Shown: in pieces, positions 35,796 through 44,965 of the stretch
Layout: the number at the start of each line of letters is the position of its first letter
Numbering within the stretch: position 1 is the first letter of the stretch
Source: Enterococcus ratti
Lineage (GTDB): Bacteria > Bacillota > Bacilli > Lactobacillales > Enterococcaceae
Assembly (NCBI RefSeq): GCF_001886195.1
Contig: NZ_JXLB01000016.1
Span: 1 to 52,919 of the forward strand
Direction: 5' to 3'
DNA length: 52,919 bases
The notes under the pieces: generated by a model
Seen by the model: only the letters and a program-made list of their open reading frames with translations
The model's database searches: none
What the model was told of the DNA's origin: nothing
Translations under genes and position numbers: made by a program

Positions 35796-35852
35796 GGTTG
35801 TGACAGAAGTCTGAAGTTTAAAAACAGCATGCTTTTGTCACAACCATTTTTG
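35796..35852. terminator. Terminator between the convergent phosphatase and nrdI genes
   Basis: GGTTGTGACAGAAG (35796-35809) pairs with CTTTTGTCACAACC (35832-35845) with one mismatch; T-run follows. It is positioned to end the upstream plus-strand gene. Confidence 0.75.
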
Positions 35853-35881
35853 CATAGAAAAATTTTCAATTCATCAACGAA

Positions 35882-36340
35882 TCAATGAACATTTGTTTTC
35901 AATGTTTCAACAAGCGTTTGATACACTCTTTCTACATCAGCTTGGGTACCTCGTAATTCATAATCGGCAAGAAAAGAAAAACCAAATTGAGTTGCGTATT
36001 GCTTGGCGGTTAAGCAATATTGATTATTGAAATTTTTATTTCCGCTGCCTACGACCCCAAGACAAAGTGCATAATTGTTTTCATATTCCAAGTATTCGCG
36101 CATCGTTTCCGTTAAAATTTCCGTATCCCCATTATCTATTCCATTCCCTCCATCAAGGTATGTCGGAACGAAAGTAAAAAAAGGCTCCCTTTCTTTTTCA
36201 AAATCACTATTTTCGTGAATTTCTTTTAATACAACTTCTGGAAATCGAGAATCAATTGTATGTTGTTTGATTGCGTATCCTGCAAGCTTTTTGACAAAAG
36301 CACGGGTATTACCAGAAATTGAGAGATATAAAATATTCAT
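35882..36340 (-). CDS. nrdI: NrdI flavodoxin-like protein for class Ib ribonucleotide reductase
   Basis: Supplies the oxidant that builds the manganese-tyrosyl cofactor of NrdF. The 152 residues include the FMN-binding loop SISGNTRAF at the N-terminus, TYLDGGNGID in the middle and GSGNKNFNNQYC for the isoalloxazine ring. GGAGG precedes ATG 36340. It stands alone here; nrdE, nrdF and nrdH are not in the window. Intact. Confidence 0.92.
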   Translation of the reverse strand: MNILYLSISGNTRAFVKKLAGYAIKQHTIDSRFPEVVLKEIHENSDFEKEREPFFTFVPTYLDGGNGIDNGDTEILTETMREYLEYENNYALCLGVVGSGNKNFNNQYCLTAKQYATQFGFSFLADYELRGTQADVERVYQTLVETLKTNVH

Positions 36341-36548
36341 TACACTTCCTCCAATCCTTAGTAATCAGTATAGCATTTTTTAAACAGGTTTAGTTAAAAG
36401 GATTTTTGTAGTGAAATGATAAAATTCTTGTATAATTAGAAAAAAATCGCTACAATTATATTTCTATTAGAATCTTTATGAATAAAGTGAAATAAGAGAT
36501 TATTTGTTATACTTTGTTTAAAAGCGGTTTATTTTGGAGGATGCTTAA

Positions 36549-37973
36549 ATGAATACAAAGCGACAGAGCAAAGGAATAGGTTTGATTCCACTAGCGGCTT
36601 TAGTGATTGGATCAGCGATTGGAGGTGGCGTATTTGGGATTATGACGGACATCTCTGGATCAGCCGGCGGTCCAGCTGTTTTTAGCTGGCTGCTCGTCGG
36701 ATCAGCCATGATGATGCTCTCGTTATCAATCAACAATATTAATAAAAAACGTCCGGAATTAAAAGGCGGAATTTTTAGTTATGCAGAAGCAGGGTTCGGG
36801 CGTTTTGCTGGTTTCATCAGCGGTTGGGGCTACTGGCTAACTTGCTGGCTAGGAAATGTAGCATTTGCGACATTATTGATGAGTGCACTAGGCTACTTTT
36901 TTCCAGTATTTGACGGAGGACAAAACGTTGCTTCAATTGTAATGAGCACCTTATTTTTATGGGGATATGCCTGGTTAGTCAATCGTGGCGTCGAAAATGC
37001 AAGTTACGTGAATGCAATTGTCACGATTTGTAAATTGGTTCCTTTGTTTTTATTTATCGTCGTGGCAATCAGTACTTTTTCACTGCAACAGTTTTTAGAT
37101 AATTTTTCTAGTGCCATCATATTAAATATAAATGGACAGCCCGTGTCGTTTTCAAGTCAGATACTCAGTTGCATTATGGTCATGTTATGGGTATTTGTAG
37201 GAATCGAAGGTGCTTCTGTTGTTGGCTCACGGGCGAAAAAGAAATCTGATGTAGGTAAAGCGACGATTCTTGGTATTTTTGGTTTGATCATTATTTATGT
37301 CCTCGTATCCATGTTGCCTTATGGAACAATGTCCATGCAGGAGTTGCAAGGAATCAATACTCAACCAGCAATGGGATATGTGTTTGAGCGGATGGTTGGG
37401 AAATGGGGCGCTATTCTAATCAATGGCGGCTTGATTATTTCATTAATTGGTGTTTGGTTGTCATGGACGATTTTGCCGATCGAAACCATGCGAAATATGG
37501 CGGAAGATGGTTTGCTACCGAGACGTTGGGGAAAAGTCAATCAAAAAGGTGCACCTACTTATGCTATTGCCTTAACGACTATCTGTACAAATGTATTTTT
37601 ACTTTCTTTATTATTTACGAATAGTGCTTATAATTTTGCCTATACACTTGGTACAGCAGCTATTTTCTTTACATGGCTGTTCTTAGGGCTTTATCAAATG
37701 AAACTTTCTTATCAAAGAAAAGAATGGATGCAATTTCTTGTAGGTTTTTTAGCAAGTGCTTTTCAAGTGTGGGCGATGTTGGTCGTAGCATTCAATGAGG
37801 TCATGCTGGTATTGGTTTTATTCTTACCGGGTATTTTCTTTTATTTAAGAGCAAGGAAAGAACAAAACGAACCAGTTCCACATCTTCATCTGGATAAAAT
37901 ATTATTAGTAGCAGTCACAATGATCGGATTGACAGCTATGCTTTTATTTGCTACGGGAATCTTGCATGTTTAA
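36549..37973 (+). CDS. Basic amino acid/polyamine antiporter (APA family, ArcD-like)
   Basis: 474 residues, about twelve to thirteen membrane helices. The start GLIPLAALVIGSAIGGGVFG and the helix-8 region ILPIETMRNMAEDGLLPRRW are typical of arginine/ornithine or lysine antiporters. GGAGG precedes ATG 36549. No arginine deiminase genes or decarboxylase are next to it, so the substrate pair is open: arginine/ornithine, lysine/cadaverine or a related exchange. Terminator at 37999. Confidence 0.88.
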   Translation: MNTKRQSKGIGLIPLAALVIGSAIGGGVFGIMTDISGSAGGPAVFSWLLVGSAMMMLSLSINNINKKRPELKGGIFSYAEAGFGRFAGFISGWGYWLTCWLGNVAFATLLMSALGYFFPVFDGGQNVASIVMSTLFLWGYAWLVNRGVENASYVNAIVTICKLVPLFLFIVVAISTFSLQQFLDNFSSAIILNINGQPVSFSSQILSCIMVMLWVFVGIEGASVVGSRAKKKSDVGKATILGIFGLIIIYVLVSMLPYGTMSMQELQGINTQPAMGYVFERMVGKWGAILINGGLIISLIGVWLSWTILPIETMRNMAEDGLLPRRWGKVNQKGAPTYAIALTTICTNVFLLSLLFTNSAYNFAYTLGTAAIFFTWLFLGLYQMKLSYQRKEWMQFLVGFLASAFQVWAMLVVAFNEVMLVLVLFLPGIFFYLRARKEQNEPVPHLHLDKILLVAVTMIGLTAMLLFATGILHV

Positions 37974-37998
37974 CAAGCAAACATTTTAAGTTATAGAT

Positions 37999-38053
37999 AG
38001 TCCAAACAAACGTGATTGGTAAAAGTATCAATCGTATTTGTTTGGACTTTTTC
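37999..38053 (+). terminator. Terminator after the ArcD-like gene
   Basis: A 20-bp stem with two mismatches (37999-38018 with 38029-38048), 10-nt loop and T-run, 25 nt past the stop. Confidence 0.8.
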
Positions 38054-38262
38054 TTCTCTTTGTAAAGGTAGCAAAGAATTTGAAAATGTATAAATATAAA
38101 AATAAAATTCAATGGCAGTAATACTTTGTTAGCTAGTTGTTTGTTTTCTTTTTCTAATCTTCTGAATTTTAAAAAAATAATAATCTTTCATTGACTTTAG
38201 TCTATGTTTTCATTCGTTTTTGTTTTATAATAAAAAAATATAATTCTTAGGGAGGAATTTAA

Positions 38263-38949
38263 ATGGAGAACTATCTTAGTCTTTTAGGTGTATTAATTGT
38301 TATCCTTGGATTTGCACTAAAGTTAGATTCAATCTTAATTGTCATGGTAGCCCTTATTGTTACCGCATTAACAGGCGGTTTAGGTCTAGAAGGAATGCTT
38401 GAAACTTTAGGCACAAGTTTTATCAATAACCGCGGGATGGCTATTTTTATTATCATTATGCTTGCGACAGGCACTCTTGAACGGAATGGACTAAAAGAAT
38501 CCGCAGCTTCCCTTATCAAGCGTTTTAAGAAAGTATCAGCAGGAATGATCATTGATATTTATGGCATCTTTCGTATGATTTTTGCAGCCTTCAATGTCAG
38601 CTTTGGTGGAGTAGCAGGGTTTGTTCGTCCAATTATTCTGCCAATGGCTTTAGGAACCATCGAATCAAAAGGGCTAGAAGTTGATCCACGACATGAAGAA
38701 GAACTAAAAGGAATGTCTTCTGCAATGGAAAACATCTGTTGGTTTTTTGGACAAGTCTTATTTGTAGGCGGTGCAGGGGCGTTACTTGTTCAATCGACGC
38801 TAAAAGAACTAGGTTATGATGTTTCTTTAGGTCAGCTTGCTTTAGTAGAAGTACCTGTTGCCCTTGTTGCATTAATTGCTGCAAGTGTTTACTTCTATTT
38901 AAAAGAAAAAAAATTAGCAAAAAAGTATTATTCAGATAAGGAGCAATAA
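38263..38949 (+). CDS. DUF969 membrane protein, partner of DUF979
   Basis: 228 residues with about five to six hydrophobic helices. The run FAAFNVSFGGVAGFVRPIILP is the family hallmark, together with MENICWFFGQVLFVGG. DUF969 and DUF979 are always found as a pair and are thought to form a transporter, frequently beside pyrrolidone-carboxylate peptidase, which suggests 5-oxoproline as cargo (inference from gene neighbourhoods). GGGAGG precedes ATG 38263. The partner starts 1 nt after its stop. Confidence 0.85.
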   Translation: MENYLSLLGVLIVILGFALKLDSILIVMVALIVTALTGGLGLEGMLETLGTSFINNRGMAIFIIIMLATGTLERNGLKESAASLIKRFKKVSAGMIIDIYGIFRMIFAAFNVSFGGVAGFVRPIILPMALGTIESKGLEVDPRHEEELKGMSSAMENICWFFGQVLFVGGAGALLVQSTLKELGYDVSLGQLALVEVPVALVALIAASVYFYLKEKKLAKKYYSDKEQ

Positions 38950-38950
38950 A

Positions 38951-39895
38951 ATGAGCTTTTTTACAAATCCTGAAATTTTATTGGGCGATAAATTATTAGA
39001 AATATTATATATTATCATGGGACTTGTACTCATTTATACGGGGATGAGAAATATAGGTGATAAAACAAATCCTCATCGTTACGGTTCAGCTTTTTTTTGG
39101 CTCGTATTAGGAATCGTGATTGCTGGTGGAAGATGGTTACCGCCAATTGTAAATGGACTTTTAATTTTTGCAATGACGATTCCTGCGATTGCAAAAAAAG
39201 TAAGCAAAGGGGAAAGTCGTTTACCTTCCAAACAATACATGGAAAAAATGTCTGATAAATTAGGCATGAAAATTTTTATCCCAGCGTTAAGCATCGGTCT
39301 ATTTGCGATTTTGTTTGCCTTGTTTACCAAGCTTGGTGCATTAGTGGGAGTGGGTGTTGGGGTGTTCGCTGCCATGATCCTTATGATGTTCTTTTCGCGA
39401 GATAATCGTCCAACAACCTTTTTGGATGATGCAGCGGACATGTTAGGCACAGTAGGACCATTAAGCATGCTGCCAATGCTTTTAGCCTCTTTAGGAGCAG
39501 TATTTACTAGTGCGGGTGTAGGTACAGTCATTTCTGATACAGTAGGTCGAGTTGTTCCTGAAGGCAACGTAAATGTCGGCATTATTATTTACGCATTAGG
39601 TATGGTCATTTTTACGGTGATTATGGGAAATGCTTTTGCAGCAATTACAGTGATGACTGTGGGGATTGGCGCTCCTTTTGTATTTAGTCTTGGAGCAAAT
39701 CCAGCACTAGTTGGAATGGTTGCTTTAACATGTGGTTTTTGTGGAACATTATTGACCCCAATGGCCGCTAACTTTAACGTAGTACCTGTTGCCATGTTAG
39801 AAATGAAAGATAAATATGGCGTGATAAAAAATCAATTAGTTATCGCAGTATTTATGTTAGTGTTTCAAATAGTTTACATGATTTTATTTAAATAG
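38951..39895 (+). CDS. DUF979 membrane protein, partner of DUF969
   Basis: 314 residues, about eight hydrophobic helices, with GNAFAAITVMTVGIGAPF near residue 220 and CGFCGTLLTPMAANFNVVPV near 255, typical of DUF979. AAGGAG lies at the end of the upstream gene, 7-8 nt before ATG 38951, so translation is coupled. The expected pcp neighbour lies 5 kb downstream, beyond a terminator and the WxL cluster. Confidence 0.85.
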   Translation: MSFFTNPEILLGDKLLEILYIIMGLVLIYTGMRNIGDKTNPHRYGSAFFWLVLGIVIAGGRWLPPIVNGLLIFAMTIPAIAKKVSKGESRLPSKQYMEKMSDKLGMKIFIPALSIGLFAILFALFTKLGALVGVGVGVFAAMILMMFFSRDNRPTTFLDDAADMLGTVGPLSMLPMLLASLGAVFTSAGVGTVISDTVGRVVPEGNVNVGIIIYALGMVIFTVIMGNAFAAITVMTVGIGAPFVFSLGANPALVGMVALTCGFCGTLLTPMAANFNVVPVAMLEMKDKYGVIKNQLVIAVFMLVFQIVYMILFK

Positions 39896-39925
39896 TTTAA
39901 ATTTATTTATAGATAAGTTTATATA

Positions 39926-39978
39926 AAAAACAAGTAGAAGACTTGACTGCGTTAGGTGAAACTTCTACTTGTTTTTTT
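39926..39978 (+). terminator. Terminator after DUF979
   Basis: AAAAACAAGTAGAAG (39926-39940) pairs with 39962-39976, followed by T residues. A strong stop between the transporter pair and the WxL cluster. Confidence 0.85.
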
Positions 39979-39979
39979 A

Positions 39980-40527
39980 TTTCAAAAAAGTATTTATTAT
40001 TCGTTTTGTTTACATAACTTTTTTAGAGAGATTATTTTAATAACGTTTATTATGTTTGTTTTGTATTGACACTGCTTATTTATTATAATAATATATGTAT
40101 GTATTCATCTTTTTTCTTTTGGTGTTTAAGCATTTTTTTGTCCTCTACTTATTTTTTCAACGATAAAAACTTTATTTTTAAATAACATAATTATAAGGAT
40201 ATTAGGTTTTTATTGTTATTATTAGAAAGAAAAGGTAATTTTCTTCTAAAAGTGATCCCCTATTTTATATTAGTCTACTAAACAATTACTTACATAAATG
40301 ACAAAGAGATATCTTGTATATGTTACTAAACTCACATTTTACTAAAAATGCTTTTAGTACTTGTCACTTGCTTCATGTTGGATCTAATAAGGAAAGTTAA
40401 GTGTCTTTTTTACTCATCTAGAACAAAGAATTAGGAAAAAATAAGTCTATTGCTATATTTAAAAAGGAGGATAGACTTGCTTTTTTTTAAATTTTATAAC
40501 GAATGATAAAAAGAAAGGAGTAACTAA
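39980..40527. other. AT-rich region upstream of the WxL cluster
   Basis: No gene. AAAAAGGAGG at about 40461-40470 is a ribosome-site-like sequence with no ORF behind it. The promoter of the WxL cluster is expected here, but I cannot point to it. Confidence 0.4.
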
Positions 40528-42663
40528 GTGAAAAAAAAGACGTTGCTAGTGAGCTATATCATTTTATTGATGCTTTTCCATGCCCCAGTGAGCTTTGCAG
40601 AAGATGCAGCAGACCAAATATATGAAAACTATATTACTAATTATTTGAGCAACAACGCAAGATGGGTTAGAGATGCGCAAAATGCTTCTCTGGGCTATTT
40701 AAAGGGCAATAAAATGTCTTATGAAGTGACTAGGAATTTTTTCTTTCCAGAATATAATGCAGGGGGTGGGGTGAGGTATATAGGAAGTCTTACCTTAGAG
40801 AGTATGACAACCTACGTAGCAAGTGATGGAAGTTTTAAGTTTTACTACGATCCAGCTACATACATGGTTACTATTGAGCGACTAAAAAATACGCCGATTG
40901 ATTATGATTTTAATGCTGTAAGAATTCAGGCGTTTCTAAGTTACGCTGGGACAAAATATATGCCTAGTATGTTAGGTGGCTATTATACGCAATCATTAAA
41001 GAGTACCTACGCTACGACTATTTATGGTCCAGCGAATTTAAATTTTGAAGCACCGCCAGAAATTGTGGGGACAACTACAGTTGATAAACTAGTTTTAGCC
41101 AAAAATGAATCAATAGATGCACTTGATCCTACTCATTATGTCTCTGTTTCTCAACATATGGATGGTGGCCAACTTTTTATGGAATGGATAAAACGACCGG
41201 ATACTTCTGTGGTTGGTGAGCAGATGGCGCAAATCCGAGTAACTGATCGTTTAGATGATTATGTTCAAAGTAAATTATTCAACCTTCCTGTCGTAGTAGA
41301 AGATACTCAGTTAACTGCTGAACCGAATTCACAAACAACGATTCTTGGGTCAGAAGTAGTGACTATGAATCTTTCCGATTTTGTACAAAATGTAAAAGTT
41401 GGCGATCAAATGATTTCTGCAGATCAGTACACGGTTGAGTTGCTTGAACCTTTAGTAACCAACATTATAGGGAATAAAACAGCTAAATTAAGAGTAACAC
41501 TCAACGCAGATCAAACAAAAACGACTGACGTATTAGTTCCTGTATCAGTTCTTTGGGGATATACCATAGGTTCTAATAATGTTCCTTATCCTTCAAGTAC
41601 TGGCTTTTCATTAAGCTTATTGACAAGTACAACACCAGCGATTGTTGCTACTTTAGGGAATGATCAAACTAGAAATAGTTGGTTAAATGATCATATAAAT
41701 GGAACTTATATTTCAGTAGAGATATTTAAAAATCCCCAACTCTTAAATGACAGTCAAACGAATCCGTATCTTTCTTTAATTCTTGGAGGGCAAAACGAAA
41801 CACTCGCTACTGCAACGGACAAATGGAATCGTCTTGAACAAAGAAAGCAGCTCGCTTATGGAGATATTCTTGCATATCAAGTAGATAGTCGTTGGGGAGA
41901 TAATAAATGGGTCATGCGTGATGAAGTCCAGCAGTTTGAAAGCGAAGGAAAAGGTACTGTTTATTATGAAATTACAACGAACGGGTACCGCATTTTACAT
42001 GTGAACCACTTAGAAGTTGTCTCTCCTACTATACCAATTTATACAACAGAAGAGTATTTAAATGACCATGTTGCTCAGTACATAGATTTGAACGGTCATT
42101 CGGATGTTCGGATCGTTGGTTTTTCTCAATATCCAAATACTACGGTATCTGGTGAACAAAAAGGGAAAATTTTAGTAGAAGAAACGCTAACAACTGGACA
42201 AAATGTTCAATATGAGTATGAAGTAACGTTTAGCGTTACTCCCGGAGAGCTATCTTATAAGGTGCCTGAAACTTTAACTTTCAAAGAGTTTACAAAATCA
42301 CGAAATGAACAAATTATTCAACGAAAGTATTCAGGAAATCTTGGACTTTCGGTAAAAGATAGTCGGGGAGCGAATAGCCAAGGGAATTGGCGTTTAATGG
42401 CACAAATTGAAAATAAGGAAGATGGATTGGCTTCCTATTTAATTTTTAGAAATTCGGGCTTTGAGGATCAGTATTTAAATCATGGCATGACTGAAATTTA
42501 TGCCCAAGAAAAACAAGAAAATGCCACTGAACCAATTAATGTAGAAATTTCAGGACAATGGACAAATGATACAGGTATTTTACTTAAAGTTCCTGCAAAA
42601 AATCATTTATTTGCTAAATCCTATACAACAACGATTATGTGGAATCTTGTGGAGGGACCTTGA
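40528..42663 (+). CDS. Large secreted WxL-domain surface protein
   Basis: 711 residues with a signal peptide (about 1-24, cleavage after SFA) and a long beta-rich ectodomain with repeated units (compare residues about 195-255 and 500-570: both start with a PPEIVGTT- or SPTIPIYT-like strand and contain V-x-GEQ). The C-terminal WxL domain has NWRLMAQI and the closing IMWNLVEGP. WxL domains bind peptidoglycan non-covalently. GTG 40528 has AAAGGAG 7 nt upstream. It is the first gene of a csc-type cluster with a small sorting-signal protein and a second WxL protein. The ligand is unknown. Confidence 0.88.
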   Translation: MKKKTLLVSYIILLMLFHAPVSFAEDAADQIYENYITNYLSNNARWVRDAQNASLGYLKGNKMSYEVTRNFFFPEYNAGGGVRYIGSLTLESMTTYVASDGSFKFYYDPATYMVTIERLKNTPIDYDFNAVRIQAFLSYAGTKYMPSMLGGYYTQSLKSTYATTIYGPANLNFEAPPEIVGTTTVDKLVLAKNESIDALDPTHYVSVSQHMDGGQLFMEWIKRPDTSVVGEQMAQIRVTDRLDDYVQSKLFNLPVVVEDTQLTAEPNSQTTILGSEVVTMNLSDFVQNVKVGDQMISADQYTVELLEPLVTNIIGNKTAKLRVTLNADQTKTTDVLVPVSVLWGYTIGSNNVPYPSSTGFSLSLLTSTTPAIVATLGNDQTRNSWLNDHINGTYISVEIFKNPQLLNDSQTNPYLSLILGGQNETLATATDKWNRLEQRKQLAYGDILAYQVDSRWGDNKWVMRDEVQQFESEGKGTVYYEITTNGYRILHVNHLEVVSPTIPIYTTEEYLNDHVAQYIDLNGHSDVRIVGFSQYPNTTVSGEQKGKILVEETLTTGQNVQYEYEVTFSVTPGELSYKVPETLTFKEFTKSRNEQIIQRKYSGNLGLSVKDSRGANSQGNWRLMAQIENKEDGLASYLIFRNSGFEDQYLNHGMTEIYAQEKQENATEPINVEISGQWTNDTGILLKVPAKNHLFAKSYTTTIMWNLVEGP

Positions 42664-42664
42664 G

Positions 42665-42997
42665 ATGAAAAAATGTTTTATTTATTTTGCTTGCTTTAGC
42701 ATGATTGGTTTATCCATAAATTATAAGTCAACAAGTATAAGGGCGGATGAAAAAAGAAGTAATGTGACAGTTACAATAATCAACGAAGAATTAGCGAGTT
42801 CTCAAGAGCCAGAAAATCAAGAGAATCAGGTAAATACTAAGAAAGAATCTCAGAATAAGCAAATGAAACAATTACCAGAAACAAATTCTGTGAATTTACC
42901 AGTTTATTCGACTTCAGGAATGTTGATTTTTTTAGTCGGAATAATTGGCTTATACATAAATAGAAATAAAAAGGAGAAGACAAATGAAAAAAATTAA
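42665..42997 (+). CDS. Small sorting-signal surface protein of the WxL cluster (LPETN variant)
   Basis: 110 residues: signal peptide (about 1-27), a short Gln/Glu/Asn-rich stalk, then LPETNSVNLPVYSTSG, a hydrophobic helix (about 82-99) and the basic tail RNKKEK. This is the layout of a sortase substrate, but the motif reads LPETN where LPxTG is usual. Such small anchored proteins are standard members of WxL (csc) clusters. GGAGGG within the end of the upstream gene serves ATG 42665, and the 3' end overlaps the next gene by 14 nt. Confidence 0.82.
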   Translation: MKKCFIYFACFSMIGLSINYKSTSIRADEKRSNVTVTIINEELASSQEPENQENQVNTKKESQNKQMKQLPETNSVNLPVYSTSGMLIFLVGIIGLYINRNKKEKTNEKN

Positions 42998-43541
42998 TTT
43001 AGTAGGAGTAGTATGTTTAGGAGCAATTATAATTGGAGGAGTCATGCAAAACCAAATGGTACATGCAGATTCTAAATCTACGCAAGCAAGGGTCGTTGTA
43101 AATCCGGGGCAACTTAGTATAAAGAGTGCGGATAATCTTGTGTTTGCAGACATTCAAATTGATGGAACGGATCATGTTGTTCATGAACCAGAAGGAACGA
43201 ATGCAAAAGTAACAGTCGAAGATTTTCGTGGCACGACGAGTAAAGGGTGGACTTTAAAAGCAAAACTAAGTGAAGGAAATTTCAATGGATTAGGATTAAA
43301 GTTAACGCCAGCTCTTAATACAAATACCGAAGTGGCGACAGTTGCAACTAATACAAGTAATTTGAATAATCAGGATCAGTTAATTGCATCTATTGATAAT
43401 GACCGCATTGCAAATTCTGATTTTGAAACTGAGATTTTGTTAAATGCTACACTTAATATTCCTAAAAATACAAAAGTAAATACATATACAACAACTATTA
43501 TTTGGAACTTAGCAGAAGGACCTGAAACAGCAGATGAATAA
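42984..43541 (+). CDS. Short WxL-domain surface protein
   Basis: 185 residues, a signal peptide (about 1-28, ending VHA) and one WxL domain: GWTLKAKL near residue 92 and IIWNLAEGP at the C-terminus. It is the single-domain type that coats the peptidoglycan in enterococci. AAGGAG precedes ATG 42984. It overlaps the sorting-signal gene by 14 nt, so the three genes 40528-43541 form one transcription unit. Confidence 0.9.
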   Translation: MKKINLVGVVCLGAIIIGGVMQNQMVHADSKSTQARVVVNPGQLSIKSADNLVFADIQIDGTDHVVHEPEGTNAKVTVEDFRGTTSKGWTLKAKLSEGNFNGLGLKLTPALNTNTEVATVATNTSNLNNQDQLIASIDNDRIANSDFETEILLNATLNIPKNTKVNTYTTTIIWNLAEGPETADE

Positions 43542-43669
43542 TTCTTAAAGAAATTTTCTAATTTTTGACTCGATAAAGCGAAAAAATTCTTTTGTTTGAT
43601 GTAGTGACAAGCAAAAGAATAGATGGTACAAGATGCTCTAACATAGAAGACATTAGTTAAAATAAGAAG

Positions 43670-43702
43670 CTGGGGCCCTGCTAAATGGTCTCAGTCTTTT
43701 TT
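43670..43702 (+). terminator. Terminator or attenuator before the DUF916 gene
   Basis: CTGGGGCC (43670-43677) pairs with GGTCTCAG (43687-43694) including two G-U pairs, then TCTTTTTT. It ends 18 nt before the next start, so it may end the WxL unit or attenuate the DUF916 gene. Confidence 0.7.
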
Positions 43703-43720
43703 CTTTTGGAGGAGAGATAA

Positions 43721-44635
43721 ATGAAACATTTTATTAAAAATATATTTGTATTAACTATCGTAATGATTAGTGCCTTTGCTTTTGAGCAGATGGTAAGGGC
43801 AGACAATAATTATTTTTCTGTCACACCAGTTTTGCCGGAAAATCAAAAAAGTAAAGATTCAAGTTTTTTTGATTTAAAAGTCGTCCCCAATCAAAAGCAG
43901 CATTTACAAATAAACGTGACGAATCATACTGCTACTGCTCAGAAATATAAAATTTCAATCAACACTGCTACGACAAATCAAAATGGAATTATTGATTATT
44001 CACTTGAAGATTTTGAGAAGGATTCTTCAATGAAAATTTCTTTAAAAGACTGTTTGAGTCTAAAAGAATCACAAGTTGAGATTGCGGCAAATAGTGAAAA
44101 AGAAATTATCTTTGATTTGAATACGCCGAGCGAACCGTTTGAGGGAGTTTTACTTGGAGGCATTACTGTGGAGCCAATCATAACAGCAAACGACAACGAA
44201 GGAATCCATAATATTTTCACCCGAACGATCGCCATTCAATTAACAGAAACAGAAAATAAAGTGGTGCCTGAAGTCAAAGCAGGTGAAATAACTGTTACAC
44301 AAATCAATTTACGCAATCATATTCAAATGGAGCTTCGTAACGTGACGCCGACAGTTATTTCTAAAGTAAAAGCAGTTATACGCATTACAAAAAAAGGAGA
44401 AAAACAGCCAATTATTGAACAAAATAAAGAACGATTGTCGTTTGCTCCAAATTCTAAATTTCACTTAATAACGCAATGGCAAGAACAATTTGAATCGGGA
44501 AGTTATGTTTATTCAATAGAGTTGGCTGATTCATCAGGACATCAATGGCATTTTACAAAAGAGTTTGAAATTAAAGAGAAGGCAGCAAAAAAATTAAATG
44601 CGACGTCTGTTGATGAAAAAAAAATAATGAAATAA
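43721..44635 (+). CDS. DUF916/DUF3324 WxL-partner protein, C-terminal anchor out of frame
   Basis: 304 residues: signal peptide (about 1-27), then the DUF916 domain (about 30-150; FFDLKVVPNQKQHLQINVTN and FEGVLLGGITVEP) and the DUF3324 domain (about 160-285). These bind peptidoglycan/WxL partners and host or ligand surfaces. Normally a membrane helix and basic tail follow. Here the frame stops at 44635, and the helix lies in another frame behind an A9 tract. One extra A would restore a protein of about 337 residues. GGAGGAG precedes ATG 43721. The present product would be secreted but not anchored. Confidence 0.85.
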   Translation: MKHFIKNIFVLTIVMISAFAFEQMVRADNNYFSVTPVLPENQKSKDSSFFDLKVVPNQKQHLQINVTNHTATAQKYKISINTATTNQNGIIDYSLEDFEKDSSMKISLKDCLSLKESQVEIAANSEKEIIFDLNTPSEPFEGVLLGGITVEPIITANDNEGIHNIFTRTIAIQLTETENKVVPEVKAGEITVTQINLRNHIQMELRNVTPTVISKVKAVIRITKKGEKQPIIEQNKERLSFAPNSKFHLITQWQEQFESGSYVYSIELADSSGHQWHFTKEFEIKEKAAKKLNATSVDEKKIMK

Positions 44636-44733
44636 ATCTTCTTTTTTATTTGATAGGGCTTTTCTTACTTGCCGTTGTTTTACTTGGTGGAATTCTTTAT
44701 AAAAAAAGGAATTCGAAAAAAACAAAGAATTAG
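44616..44733 (+). pseudogene. Poly-A tract (A9, 44616-44624) and the detached membrane anchor of the DUF916 gene
   Basis: Nine A residues precede the frame change. From about 44632 the alternative frame reads INLLFYLIGLFLLAVVLLGG, then ILYKKRNSKKTKN and stop at 44731-44733: a perfect transmembrane anchor with basic tail, as expected for this family. With A10 the frames join as DEKKNNEINLLF. This can be a mutation, a phase-variable switch, transcriptional slippage, or an assembly error in a homopolymer. Confidence 0.8.
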
Positions 44734-44965
44734 TGTGAACGAGTCAATAAGCGTGTTATAAAATGAATGAAAAAGAGTAGAGGAATGAGTTGTGTTAAAG
44801 GAAGAAAACATTCCTTTATTTACGCTTCATGATTAAGATGGTATGATAAGGACATAATTTGTGAAAGAATGCTTGATGAATTCTAAACTTATCAATCCAT
44901 TAAAAAGCAGTCCGTCACAGCAATGACTTCATTTATTTAGATGAAAAAACATGGAGGAATGAAAA

